Below, in pieces: positions 43,668 to 53,883 of a stretch of DNA of 64,000 nucleotides. The DNA comes from Terfezia claveryi (lineage: Eukaryota > Ascomycota > Pezizomycetes > Pezizales > Pezizaceae), in contig WHUX01000088.1 in assembly GCA_015179025.1 (NCBI GenBank), positions 62,001 to 126,000 on the forward strand, in the 5' to 3' direction. Below the pieces are notes generated by a model. It did not search any database and was not told where the DNA came from. It worked only from the letters and a program-made list of their open reading frames with translations. The position numbers and the translations under genes are program-made. Position 1 is the first letter of the stretch; each line of letters begins with the position of its first letter.

Positions 43668-45971
43668 TCGGTGACGGAACTTTAACCCTCAAGGAAAATC
43701 TATAGTTCTGCTCAAATTCTCACGAAAATTACATATTCGTGATGCGCTGTATTGATTTCTGTTTTCTCCGACGTCGGAAACCCTCTGGTTGTCGAGGTCG
43801 ACCAAGCGGGCTCGGCTCGTCCTGCCACTGTTATCGGTGTTATGTCTGCATGTGTGTACTAAGGATTTATAATGGTAACTTTATAGTCTAAAACAACCTA
43901 CCGTAGGTGGGCACAAAACAACTACTTAGATCGATCAGTTCCAGCTTCCCCTTATGCAAGCATAGGCCGTTTATATATTTTTCCAGTTTTTAGAAAGTAT
44001 TTATTTACCACGGTCTATTTCTTGCATTTCCTTGTCTAAAGAGTTTCAACTGCCAGTTTCGACGACTCTGAGCATATTGGTAGTTATTAATGCTTTCGCG
44101 AATAATTATGGCTTCCGGTGCTATTGCTCATTACTTCAATACTCCGTATTTAAAACATCAAAACCAGTTGCCCAGGTCCACTGCAATTCCTTAACCCGCA
44201 CACTACTTCTAAGGATAAGAATAAGCTGCTGCTGGCTATCGCTAACTATCGCTAATAAAGGAATAAAAACCGATGTAAGATCAAAACGAGTTACCCTGTT
44301 CAGAGGAGGGAGGCCCAGGTTCTACTTGACCGCATCACCAATACAACAACGTTCACATTGAACCATGGCATTAAAGGCTGGATACCCGGCAACCACGCTT
44401 CCTTCCCTTCCCAGTGATATTAAGACAATTAACTTTTTGCCTACACATTGGGCTCTCAATAAATAAACATGAGCATAAAGTAAAGAACTTACCCTGCCCC
44501 ATGCCTGCTGTCAGTTTGGATCGGTGAATTGTTCGCGCTAAAATCGCCATTGGTAAACCGCTCGACCGAACTGCAAATAGCATTCAATTGGCCAATCGGT
44601 CAGAACACCTGGGCCCTGAATAGAGGAGGGGGTTGATGGCAACTCTGGTTAGAAATCCGGGTGAGTTAGATAATAAAAGTTAATGTCATTCTCAATTAGA
44701 ACCCTCACAGATTGATGCAAGCCACGTCAGATATACCGTACATAATGTAAAGCGGTGAGAAGTGATATCATAAAACTGTTCCTTGTTATGATATCCATAT
44801 AACAGCTTAGGACAGGGAATCCTGAGTCTGGTGGGGCTCCAACTTCCATTAATTATATCCCGGGATGACTCAATCTATCGTGATCGATTTCTCTTTACTT
44901 CAGTTCCCAAACGGCGTTTGTACTGTACGTGGTATGATAACTTAAATACCTATAATATTTTGGTGTAAATGTTTTATTGCGTGGCCTCAGCTCAAAAGCG
45001 TTTACGTCATAAAATCCTTCGAGAGAGCTCGGGCTGGTCCTGATCCTAAGTATGTACTACAATGCTTCATTGATAGATCCCATTGATAGATCACAGCAAA
45101 ATAAGCTTTTAGAAAATCTAAGTTGTAGATCCCAATTACAGGTCATACTTCCAAGTTCAAGTGAATGACTGCGAGATGTCTTTCTCGCAAATCATGGACC
45201 TTATCAAATTTGTTTATATGTATTGAATACATAAACCAAGAATAGTGGTTGTGATGCTGTGATGTCCCACTTTGCGATGTCGCATTTCCTCGCATTTCCA
45301 TACAAATTTTGACCCCAAATTTCCAAATCCGGAATTTCGCCCAGTTTGAGGTCAATTGCTTTCTTTCGCCAGTTTTGTCTCAAAATCACAAGTGCCAGGA
45401 GCCCCAATCGTAGTAGTAACCGAATCCAAACAATGCGTTAACATCGACACACAGATGTCGGAAGTGTTGCAATTTCCATTGGGGGTACCTATGCCTCTAC
45501 CAGACTTCTAAACCTACTGTATCCCCGTAGCATTGCTTATTAGTATACCGCTCTCTCTCAGCATATCAGCTATTATAAAAAGATGCCAGATAACCCTACC
45601 TGAGCGAGAGTATTCATAAGTGTAAATGCTCGCACCTTGTTGTAGATGTGCATAATATATATCCACAAATCGTATTCGATTAATATTCCTGATTACTCTG
45701 AGGTTAATTTTCTTTTGCATGTCCATGCACACAAAAAAAAAAAAAAAAAAAAAAAAGCGCAAATCCAATAACAAGCCGACTCGCTTATTTCATAAGACTG
45801 TGCATGTGACCACCTCTTGGCGCGAGGTGAGCTGTATAATACTCGGCTCCAGGTCTTTCTCCATGCTCCCCAGCCTGGGGGAATGTCGACCCAATCGCCG
45901 TGTCCGGATCTGAATCCCCGGGCCTCAACAGCAGTGTACTCCGGAAAAGATCCCACTATATAAGCACCAGA
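43668..45971. other. No gene recognised
   Basis: Short frames only. A poly-A run lies at about 45733-45756 without a known LINE tail. Confidence 0.5.
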
Positions 45972-46860
45972 ATGATGTTTGACCCGGCGGGTCCTATTCA
46001 ACAATGGCTCGGCGACGATGGGATACTGAGGTTTGATGCATCTGTTGCCCTCTCGCCCAATCTATCTCCTCGCACAAAGCGTAGCCGCAGATACCGACTT
46101 CACAAAAGCTCTCTCGCACGGCGAATACGACGTAATTTGAAAGTGATACGAGAACGAAAAGAGATGCTGCAGGATGCCTTGGTGCCGGCGAAAAAGCTCT
46201 GGAGTACCTGGACGGCAGAGGCTGGCTTTACTGCGCTACTCATTGCATATCCCGTGTTGGAGTGCTTGGCAAAATACCTACACCAAAGCGACTTCAGGTC
46301 GTTGAGTTATTCCTCTAAGACAATGCATTCGGTCATTCAGCAAATTTGCGGAAAGAAGTCGTCGAAGATTGTCAATAGGTTGACGTGCAGTGGGTTTCAC
46401 AAGGCGAGATGTCACTTCTCAAAGTGTCGTATCCCCGTATGCACGGTAAGTTCCCTGAACCATGCCAAGTACCGGTACCTACCAGGTTTACAATCCATGT
46501 TCCCTACTAAGCACCTTGCATGAATAGGATTGCGCTTACCCATTGTATCTCCGCCTAAGCAGCCGCGCGGCTTACGCCTTACGGGGGAAAACGGTTTACA
46601 TGCGCTCAGGTCAAACTGGAGAGCTTCACACTCTGACTTTAACCTGTGCACCCTGTTGGTCTGAAATGTACCGTGATTGGGAGGTCCAAGGACTACTCTC
46701 TAAACAGTGGCCCCACGAACTGTTTGCTGTGCGGTGGGGTCACGGCAACAGGTTTAGCACCAACACGGAAGCAGAAACCCGACTGGTGGCCTGGTCGTTG
46801 CGTAAGACAGGCCCCTTGACCTTAGGCGGAGCTATGGATGGGCTTAGGCTCATGGATTAA
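45972..46860 (+). CDS. F-box-like protein with a cysteine cluster, two exons
   Basis: Exons 45972-46445 and 46528-46860 (82-nt intron, GTAAGT to AATAG, phase 0) give 268 residues. The upstream codons are open, but 45972 is the first in-frame ATG. Residues 30-75 are basic (TKRSRRYRLHKSS, RRIRRNLKVIRERK). Residues about 90-125 resemble an F-box (YPVLECLAKYLHQSDFRSLS then SKTMHSVI); F-box proteins recruit substrates to SCF ubiquitin ligases. A Cys series follows (C, C-x4-C-x4-C-x2-C across the splice join), and CAPC is about 40 residues later, so a zinc-binding fold is likely. The C-terminus has LFAVRWGHGNRF. F-box identity is moderate; the zinc site is inferred. Confidence 0.6.
46446..46527 (+). 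other. Intron of the F-box-like gene
   Basis: GTAAGT donor, CCTACTAAGC branch region and GAATAG acceptor. It joins PVCT to DCAY and completes the Cys series. Confidence 0.7.
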
Positions 46861-47543
46861 TTATCAACTACAAACGTCAGCGCCGGGGTCGATTATCTGT
46901 AGAGCCCATATTACACACCATTTTTTTCTATGTACGGTACTAGTTGGAAATGCATGTATGAGTCCTGACTCTGCACATAGTACCCTAAATCTGCAGAAAG
47001 CTTAACGTTTTCTCCTTCCCTCGCTATTTTTTTGCCTTCCCCTCTAGTTAGCTGATGCTGGAAACACGAATAAAGAACCCTTCAAATGTTAATGAGCAAC
47101 TTCTCTTACTATGATAGACTTATAAGTAGTATAAGCATCTCTATATTCCTGGTAAACCAGTTGATTAATATCCTACTCTACCTGATGTATGGATGCCTTT
47201 ACAACATGGGGCTAAGGCGTGTAGTATACTATTGTTTATAATCACCGTTGCGATCCAAGGTCAAATAACTTACCTGTTTCGGCATGACTTCCTGGTTAGG
47301 CACAACTCCTCTGCGTAATAAATCTGGAGTGGTGCTTCCAAATAGGTATAGTTATTCCTTTGTAATATACTGCAGAAATATTGGCAATCATATTGCATGC
47401 ACATCAAACTCTTAAACATAGTCTGGGCCTTCTGCATGAAAGATAATACTGGAAGTATAAGATAGTTATTTGTATGGAGTATCTAGCTTCAATCTTAGCT
47501 ACTATATACATATACTAAAAACTAAAAGTTATGCAGATACAGT
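46861..47543. other. No gene recognised
   Basis: 3' flank and AT-rich DNA. Confidence 0.5.
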
Positions 47544-47620
47544 ATATGTTCTGGGCCATGGCGGAATTCAGGCCGTTCCGGAATGGCCTGGCCAGTAGCG
47601 GAATTGCAGGGCAGTTCCGA
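47544..47620. repeat. Repeat-D copy
   Basis: GTATATGTTCTGGGCCATGG then CGGAATTCAGGCC and GTTCCGGAATGGCC. It is the inverted counterpart of 35310-35350 and 30030-30056. Confidence 0.5.
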
Positions 47621-47689
47621 AAATGGCACATAAATGGGCACTCCAAGCATATGTATGAAAGCAGATTGCAGACTAGTATTCTAACTCAA

Positions 47690-47870
47690 TCAATCCATCA
47701 ACATTCCACTCTCGCTTAATTGCTCAATCCCTCACCTTCCCATCAATCAATCCATCGCTAAATTGTCAACCTTCCATTCAATCAATCCATCGCTCAATCG
47801 CTCAATCCTCCGCTTGCTCAAACTTCCTTTGCTCAAACCTCCGCAATCAATCCATCGCTCAATACTTGAG
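47690..47870. repeat. Degenerate AATCAATCCATCGCTC tandem array
   Basis: The unit AATCAATCCATCGCTCAATC recurs at least four times with gaps and CCTCCGC interruptions. Confidence 0.75.
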
Positions 47871-48069
47871 CTGAATTAGTACATGAATGATTTGAGCCAG
47901 TATGGCAGTGAGCAGTACACAAACGACTCTCTTTTTTGAATTGGCAGCGACGGTCTACTCATTGGCCCTTACATTTGCAGCGAACCACAGATCCAGTAGA
48001 GGCATTAGACTCAAACAGGCGATATAGAGGTACCGGTAGCTTAAGAGAAATAACCGTGACTGTTGAATT

Positions 48070-48125
48070 TTATTTTTATTTTTTCTTTAAAAATCTATCC
48101 CTACCCTCAATCGACCTAAGATCAT
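48070..48125 (-). mobile_element. LINE-B tail remnant
   Basis: A T-rich run followed by ATCTATCCCTACC and TCGACCTAAGATCATGACC, similar to the LINE-B tail at 31.1 kb. Confidence 0.5.
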
Positions 48126-48179
48126 GACCTGTTGAACTTTACCAGACTCTATGGTACGAGATCACAATACAGCAGGCTT

Positions 48180-48440
48180 ACAGAACTATTACCAACTAGG
48201 GCAGTTATATATGTCGTTCGATGCTTAAGAGACAACATTGAGGGCTGGCCAGTACGTGAAAAATTCCATTTCACAGTGACAGCTAAGGATACTGCTCGAG
48301 TCGTAGTTAAGTACAAAGAAAATACATGTGACTGGCGACTTCGAGTAGATAAACAAGTCGATGACAGCATCACAATCAGTGTATTAATCCTCAACATACC
48401 TGTATTGCACCTTTAACTCATTCAACTGCTTGCTACCTAC
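48180..48440 (+). pseudogene. MULE (MuDR-type) transposase N-terminal fragment
   Basis: The plus strand reads FHFTVTAKDTARVVVKYKE, then CDWRLRVDKQVDDSITI and, after a frameshift, HTC. Family knowledge: MuDR-type transposases start with a domain of this shape (basic residues, C-x-WR, then HTC). It is short and broken; no transposase core is seen. Confidence 0.4.
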
Positions 48441-48995
48441 CAGCATTGGCTTCAGCAACATATTCCACAAAACCTACTTACGCACATGTTGGACTCCTCA
48501 TAAATAAGTTCTATTTGGAGGTTTATTTTGATGTTTAATCACTTGCGCTTTATCCACCTCATGTTGTTTTATTCTTTGTTTAATTAAGTAACTTGCTATA
48601 AAGTAACTCTAGTATTGGATATACTTCTATTTCGTATTTACTACATGCGGTATAGGAGCCTCTTCATCCTTCCGCTCCTCTTCCTCAATTTCTTCCATTC
48701 TCTTCCACCTCCTCTTACTCTCAGGTACCACCCAAATTATCCGTGTGCACTCCTGTTCTAACAGTGGCACCAGGCCACCAGCTGATTGTAGGAGTCTCCT
48801 ATCCGGATTTATCGTACCTCAGTCGGCTTCTCTTTCCGACCTCTGACCCACTCTCAGACCCTTTCCCAATCCGTCGTCCTATGGATTGGTTCATTCATAG
48901 CCTCCTCTACTTAGCACCCTGCCGATATCATGCAGTGGTCTGGGTCCGGGGTCATGTGTTTTCATGACATATATATGGCCTAGCCCTTCCCAGTG
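48441..48995. other. No certain gene
   Basis: The minus strand at 48650-48800 reads LVPLLEQECTRIIWVVPES then a basic stretch, of unknown origin. It may be a LINE piece. Confidence 0.3.
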
Positions 48996-49679
48996 TCAAA
49001 ACAACTCTTTAGAACGACTTGACTTGGGTGCAGTAGGTGTAGAGGCTGTAGTGCGACGGGGAGGAGTTGAGGGACCAGCAATTGGAGGTTCGGGAGCTCT
49101 CTCTGACTCAGAGTCCTCATCAGAGTATTGTTCGTACTCTTGTAGATTTGATGGAGGAGGAGGAAGGGGTATAGACAGAGCTGTAGTGTCAGGTGTAGTG
49201 GTGGCAGGTGTTGGAGTGGAAGCTCGTAGTGGTACAGGAGGTGTTGATGGAGTATCAGTTGATAATGGAGGTAGAGGAAGAAAATGAATATCGACAAAGG
49301 TATAAGATGATGACGGTTCAAACTTGACTTTTCGATAGGTATCTACCTTATGTTGAGCTGGGATATAAATACGAAACATATGACCTGATTCCGTATAACC
49401 AACAAGACATCCTTCAAGTGCCCTGGCTTCAAGTTTTGAACCAGCTGGTCGTTTTTCTTCAGGAATATGAACGAAACACTTGGAGAAGAATGGACAGAGA
49501 TGAGAAAGAGTTGGTTTAGTATTAAAGAGTGCCTTGAACAGGTTTTCCGCTTAGTGCAGAGTAAGGCAATCTATTTTTGATATAGGCAGCCCAGTTGAAG
49601 GCTTCAGCCCAAAGGTAAGGAGGTGCATTGGTCAAACCATACTCATAAGAGTTTAGTTATAGCACTCTGTAGTGCCATT
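48996..49679 (-). pseudogene. Copia integrase C-terminal part (left of the LINE-A insertion)
   Basis: The minus strand reads YGLTNAPPYLWAEAF-like, IKNRL and, further on, the Pro/Thr-rich linker 48996-49379 (PSTPPVPLRASTP, YSDEDSESERAPEPP). Stops and a frameshift are present. It continues the copia integrase whose front part is at 51880-52440. The right edge, TGTAGTGCCATT, is the target duplication of LINE-A. Confidence 0.75.
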
Positions 49680-51879
49680 TTTTTTTTTTTTTTTTAAATA
49701 CTCAGTACTCCTATGCAGCCCCGTAGGGGGGCTATGAGGAGCCACGCGGAAGCCCGGTGGATTCAAGGGTCAGGCAAGTTAATCTGCCAGACCCGCGCAG
49801 AGTAAATACAAAACAAAACAAACAAAACAAAAAAAAAAAAAAAACCCAAAACCCAAAAGAGACGCTGCCCCGTGCTGTCACTAACGGACTTAGCCGATGA
49901 CTCGAAAGCCTGACTGGGCTCGCCTACTGGACGGCTGTGAAACTATGAATGTGAGTGGCTAAAATCAGAACTGTAGACAAAGGGGACTCGTAATGATCCT
50001 GAGGACGTGACTGTGAAACATTGTGTGTACTAAGTGAGCTCTCGGAATAAGAGCCCGAAAAAGGCCTCCGTGGCCTCATACATTTCCTCCCCCTCCTTTC
50101 TCCATTCCGGTTTGTCGAGATCCTCCCAGTTGCTCTTTTCCCCCAAAAGTGTTCTCCGGTAATGATCGAAGCGTGGGCACTTGAATACGATATGCTCACC
50201 TGTCTCGGTGGGGTGTCCGCATGCGCATACTGCCGAGTCTGCTTTACCGACATGGTGGAGCCAGCTTTTCTGAGGACCTCTGTTTGATCGTAACCAGGTG
50301 TAGGCTGAGAGGGCGTGGCGGTTCCATTCCGTCCTTCTCATGCCATGCCCTGCTCTGGTTCTTGCTTCCTTCCTCACGGCTTTAGAGGACGCCCGGAGAC
50401 CCCCTTCTGTAACTGTCCGTTCCTGGCCTGTGAATTCCCCCAAATGCGACTGGAGGCTTGCGGTCCGGTCTGCCTTCTCATTACCTGGGATGCCTAGGTG
50501 GCCCCTAACCCAAGATATCTGCGTGTCCCTGTGTGGGTTGCTTGTTAAGAGGGACTTGATGCTGCTTTCGATGCCTGATCTGGGGGGGGAACCTAAACTC
50601 ATGTTGTAGACTGCTTGGATTGCCGCTTGGGAGTCTGACAAGATTGCTAGCATATCCGCGTCTTCCTTGTGGAGGGCTAGTTGCATAGCGAAGAGTTCGC
50701 CGTCTGCTACTGTGGCTCGGTCTCCTAGGTAATCTCCGTAATCATCGGGGGAGCCTCCTGTCCGGTCCTCGCTGTGGACTCCGCTTGCTACTAAGCCTTT
50801 TCTTCCCGTGCCGTCTGTGTAGCACACTCTCCAACCCTCCTCCTGGATTGAACCTATGCCTGCTGCCCAATGACCTAGGTGCTTGGAAAGCTCGGATTTG
50901 GGGTCTATAATTACCCTGTAGATCAGTGGGAAGGGTGTTGTGTCCTCCCTGTTGCCCCATGATAGTTCTGTAGGGTCTGCCCCGCTTAGATGGAAGGCTT
51001 CTGATATTGGAGTCCTTGTCCGGTGTAGGTTCCTGCTGGCCAGCCATGATGTGTCGTCCTCGATATAGGCTCTTACCTGCTGGTCCCCTGTTCTAATTGC
51101 TCTTGCTACCCAGCAGCGCTTCATATCCTCTATCTTGTCTTGGAGGGGTTCGACATTTGCGACCCAACCTAGCGTTTGATGGCTTGAGCCGTGGTAACCT
51201 CCTGTAATCTTCCGTAGGGCTTGGTACTCGAGGCGTTGCATAGGTTGCAGGAGTCCTTGATGTTGTAAATTCCAGAGCTCCGCTCCCCATGTAAAGATGC
51301 TTCGTATACATCCTGTGTAAAGGGATCTGAGGCTCGTTGGGCTTAACCCTCCGTTCTGGTTGCCTAAGCTGGTTAGTACCTTTAACATGCTAGACGCCTT
51401 GAGTGTCCTTTGTTTGATGTGGCTTTTCCATGAGAAGTTACTGGCTACCGTGATTCCTAGAGTCTTGCAGTAACCGATCTTGCCTTTGTTGTGGAAGTCG
51501 AGCCTGGATTCCTTGTTTGGATCCCATTGGAGTTCATCCTCTTTTGCTACTGAGTCTAGTATGTTGGTAACTTGCTTGACTAGCTCGTTGTGTGCTCTAG
51601 TGCTGAGGCTGCTTGTGATCAGAGGGTTTATATCATCAACGTATGAGAAAAGCTGGATGCTATAGGGTGTCGGCTTTGGGATCCTTGCCAATGTCGTATT
51701 AGCTCTGGTACTTCTGAGGTGGCCCGATGGAGAGCTTGGGTGTGCAAGTGTAGCTCTGTTGAGTGTGTTGCCTATGTATATAAGCCAGAGGACTGGTGAA
51801 AGCGGACTGCCCTGGGGGGCCCCTTGGTCCATCCGTCCTTCTCCTCTAATACGGCCATCCCAGAGCATGTAGTGCCATT
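49668..51879 (-). mobile_element. LINE-A, longest copy, nested in copia, 12-bp target-site duplication
   Basis: The element is 49680-51867, with poly-T at 49680-49695 (poly-A of a minus-strand element). It is flanked by the exact 12-mer TGTAGTGCCATT at 49668-49679 and 51868-51879. It is 5'-truncated inside the reverse transcriptase. The 3' UTR is about 340 bp. Confidence 0.96.
50030..51868 (-). CDS. LINE-A ORF2, 5'-truncated: reverse transcriptase, RNase H, zinc knuckle
   Basis: The frame is 612 codons without a stop. It enters at the reverse transcriptase palm (GAPQGSPLSPVLW) and has the catalytic FSYVDDI. The thumb region follows (KTLGITVASNFSW). RNase H shows YTDGT, DGELFAMQLAL, ILSDSQAA and WVRGHLGIPGNEKAD. 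A C-terminal zinc knuckle CACGHPTETGEHIVFKC comes before the end. The apparent ATG uses a base of the target duplication, so it is accidental; the true N-terminus with endonuclease and fingers is missing. Family: Tad1/I-type LINE of fungi. RNase H in ORF2 supports this. The lack of stops and the perfect duplication suggest a young insertion, but the copy cannot make a full protein. Confidence 0.92.
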   Translation of the reverse strand: MLWDGRIRGEGRMDQGAPQGSPLSPVLWLIYIGNTLNRATLAHPSSPSGHLRSTRANTTLARIPKPTPYSIQLFSYVDDINPLITSSLSTRAHNELVKQVTNILDSVAKEDELQWDPNKESRLDFHNKGKIGYCKTLGITVASNFSWKSHIKQRTLKASSMLKVLTSLGNQNGGLSPTSLRSLYTGCIRSIFTWGAELWNLQHQGLLQPMQRLEYQALRKITGGYHGSSHQTLGWVANVEPLQDKIEDMKRCWVARAIRTGDQQVRAYIEDDTSWLASRNLHRTRTPISEAFHLSGADPTELSWGNREDTTPFPLIYRVIIDPKSELSKHLGHWAAGIGSIQEEGWRVCYTDGTGRKGLVASGVHSEDRTGGSPDDYGDYLGDRATVADGELFAMQLALHKEDADMLAILSDSQAAIQAVYNMSLGSPPRSGIESSIKSLLTSNPHRDTQISWVRGHLGIPGNEKADRTASLQSHLGEFTGQERTVTEGGLRASSKAVRKEARTRAGHGMRRTEWNRHALSAYTWLRSNRGPQKSWLHHVGKADSAVCACGHPTETGEHIVFKCPRFDHYRRTLLGEKSNWEDLDKPEWRKEGEEMYEATEAFFGLLFRELT

Positions 51880-52440
51880 GGATTCATGGGAATAGGCAGC
51901 GGTAGTCTGGTGCTTGATACTCATTCTTCAAAGTAAGCTTCCAGTTCCTTATTGACATACTCACTACCTTAGTCAGTTCTGAATGAGCGAGGGTATCGTT
52001 CAGTTGTTGTCTTAACCTTTTCACAAAAGGCTTTGATGAAGCCAGTAGTATCACTCTTTTTATGGAGGAAGTTCACTTCAGAGTAGCGAGTTGTATCTTC
52101 AACAAAGGTTTATATATACTTGCGTTTCCCAAGAGATTCGACTTTAAAGGGACCCAAGAGATCAGAGTAGACTAGTTCAAAGGGTTTGGATCCTTTTGTT
52201 TTATCAACAGATGTGGGTATTGACTGCTTCGAGTTGGATTTGGCACATGTATTGCAGAAGTATGAGGTTGGACGTTTGGGAAGGAGATTGCCATCTTCAT
52301 AGATTTCACTGGCATTTGACCAGAACCGTGTTGAAGAGTGACCAAGGGTACGATGCCAGTAGTCTGTAGCAGCCATATAGATCTTTCCATGACGAACAAT
52401 AGGATATACTTGGTAGGAACCGTGATCAAGTGAGGCTATC
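51880..52440 (-). pseudogene. Copia gag-pre-integrase and integrase front (right of the LINE-A insertion)
   Basis: The minus strand reads YQVYPIVRHGKIYMAATDYW, HRTLGHSS and FCNTCAKSNSKQS (the GAG-pre-integrase HHCC), then PFELVYSDLLGPFKV and, beyond a stop, YPRSFRTD.GSEYVNKEL (integrase DDE region). In-frame stops break it. Its upstream end meets LINE endonuclease sequence at about 52440. Confidence 0.88.
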
Positions 52441-52870
52441 TAACTTGCACTTTGGGCCTCTCCCCACTCGTCTGTCCACTCCTGGATGCCAATATTCCTC
52501 CCCACTCGTATTCTTCTATTAGCTGTTCCAAGCCTGCCTCCTTGTAGCTACGTGGCGGTTAAATGCAGATATCCTGGCCCAACTGAGTCTTTATTCTCAC
52601 CACAGCCCCTGACCTCTTATCTTCACCTCGCTTGTCTTCAAAACGTACACTAATAATCTTTGCTCTTATATTGTAATTGTACCCTGGATACCGATTCCGA
52701 GTTTCCTCCCTTAATAGTGGCTCTGCTATGACGACCACGTCAGGCCGTAAGTGCCTCGCCTCCTGTAGTCCTCCGTCCGCTATCGTCTTCCCCTTCCTTA
52801 CATGTAAGATACTAAGAATACCACCTAGTCACGGCCCGTCACCTATAGGTTCGTTCAGCATCCGACATTG
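52441..52870 (-). pseudogene. LINE endonuclease (EEP-type) fragment
   Basis: The minus strand reads HVRKGKTIADGGLQEARHLR, PDVVVIAEP (the conserved catalytic EP), ETRNRYPGYNYN and SGAVVRIKTQLGQDI, with two stops. This is the N-terminal endonuclease of a LINE ORF2, the part missing from the LINE-A copy at 50 kb. The family is not proven. Confidence 0.7.
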
Positions 52871-52879
52871 AGTTTGTCG

Positions 52880-53000
52880 GTTTTCGGGCGGAGCTCAGTC
52901 AGGCCCCTCGGGTCATCTGGCAGTCCTTGTTAATGACAACATGGAGGCCTCGATCCCCTTGAGTATGGTGATTTCTTCGGTTCATATCAATAGGCCCTTG
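52880..53000 (+). mobile_element. LINE-A 3' UTR piece on the opposite strand
   Basis: GCTCAGTCAGGCCCCTCGGG, TCATCTGGCAG and TTAATGACAACATGGAGGCC match 26070-26135. It lies head to head with the endonuclease fragment and has no poly-A. Confidence 0.6.
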
Positions 53001-53041
53001 AATTTATGGTTCGCGTTCACGTACTTTGCTTTTGCCATTTG

Positions 53042-53741
53042 GTACTTGATACGCCTGGGCACGAGCCGAGCCGGCTCGAGCCCGATGTTTCTTCGGCCGC
53101 CAAAACCCGTGGACATCCAGGTGTGGGAGCAAGGGTAAGATCACTGAATATAGCGGCTTCCCCCCATCCAATTGAATATATTTTTCTTTACATCCTCTTC
53201 AAACCGCAGCACATGCAATTTCCACATTGTCACACCCTATACCCACAGTACAAGATATTATTACTCCGTTTGCAGGTCGATATGAAGAATTACAAGATTC
53301 AAATATACCTACTCTCAGGCGAGGGATCAAGGCGCTTTAATAACTATATTATTCATGCAAGCTACTTATCCCTCAGAGCGAATGTTTTCAATTTCTCACG
53401 AAGCGCCGAAGCTCAGGAAGTGAGAACATGAAAAATTATGCACCGAGGTGTAGTAAAGATTGGTTGGGGTTTCCAGAGGTTACGCAGGAGGAGTTGCCAG
53501 CAGAGCGGGAGCTGCTGGACCGGCTTCAAGAGCTTAGTGTAGATCGGGGTTTCCTGCGAAAAGTTTAGATGAGGATGATTAGGAACAGACTGTTGATCTT
53601 TGTATTTAGTTCATTTATCATTTTGTTACCTCGTGTGTGAAAAAGCTCGATGCGGCTCAAGCGTGCCTTTCTTCAAGCTCGAGCCGCCTCGAGCCTTACT
53701 GTGAAATGTCGAGCCGGCTCGTGCCCAGGCGTAGTACTTGA
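53042..53741. mobile_element. 684-bp hAT-like element with 8-bp target-site duplication
   Basis: The element is 53050-53733. Terminal inverted repeats TACGCCTGGGCACGAGCCG (19 bp, exact) lie at both ends, with GGCTCGAG-type subterminal motifs. GTACTTGA flanks it at 53042-53049 and 53734-53741. No transposase frame, so it is non-autonomous. 8-bp duplications point to a hAT transposase. Confidence 0.9.
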
Positions 53742-53757
53742 GTTCATCTTGTGTATT

Positions 53758-53883
53758 TAGGCGCCGGATTTGGAAGATTAACTTGCCTTATCCTGAATTC
53801 ATCCGGGCTTCCGGGTTGCTCATCATGTCCCTTACTGGGACCGCATATGAGGAATGAAATTTTTTTTTTTCGAAAAAAAAAAA
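53758..53883 (+). mobile_element. LINE-A 3' end copy
   Basis: GGATTTGGAAGATTAACTTGCC, CATCCGGGCTTCCGGG and CCCTTACTGGGACCGCAT match the LINE-A tail. It ends in T- and A-runs. It lies 25 bp from the hAT-like element. Confidence 0.8.

Noticed and set aside
48980..49321. Leu/His-rich minus-strand frame and Gly/Val-rich plus-strand frame
   Set aside because: Both are other-frame readings of the Pro/Thr-rich linker of the copia integrase.
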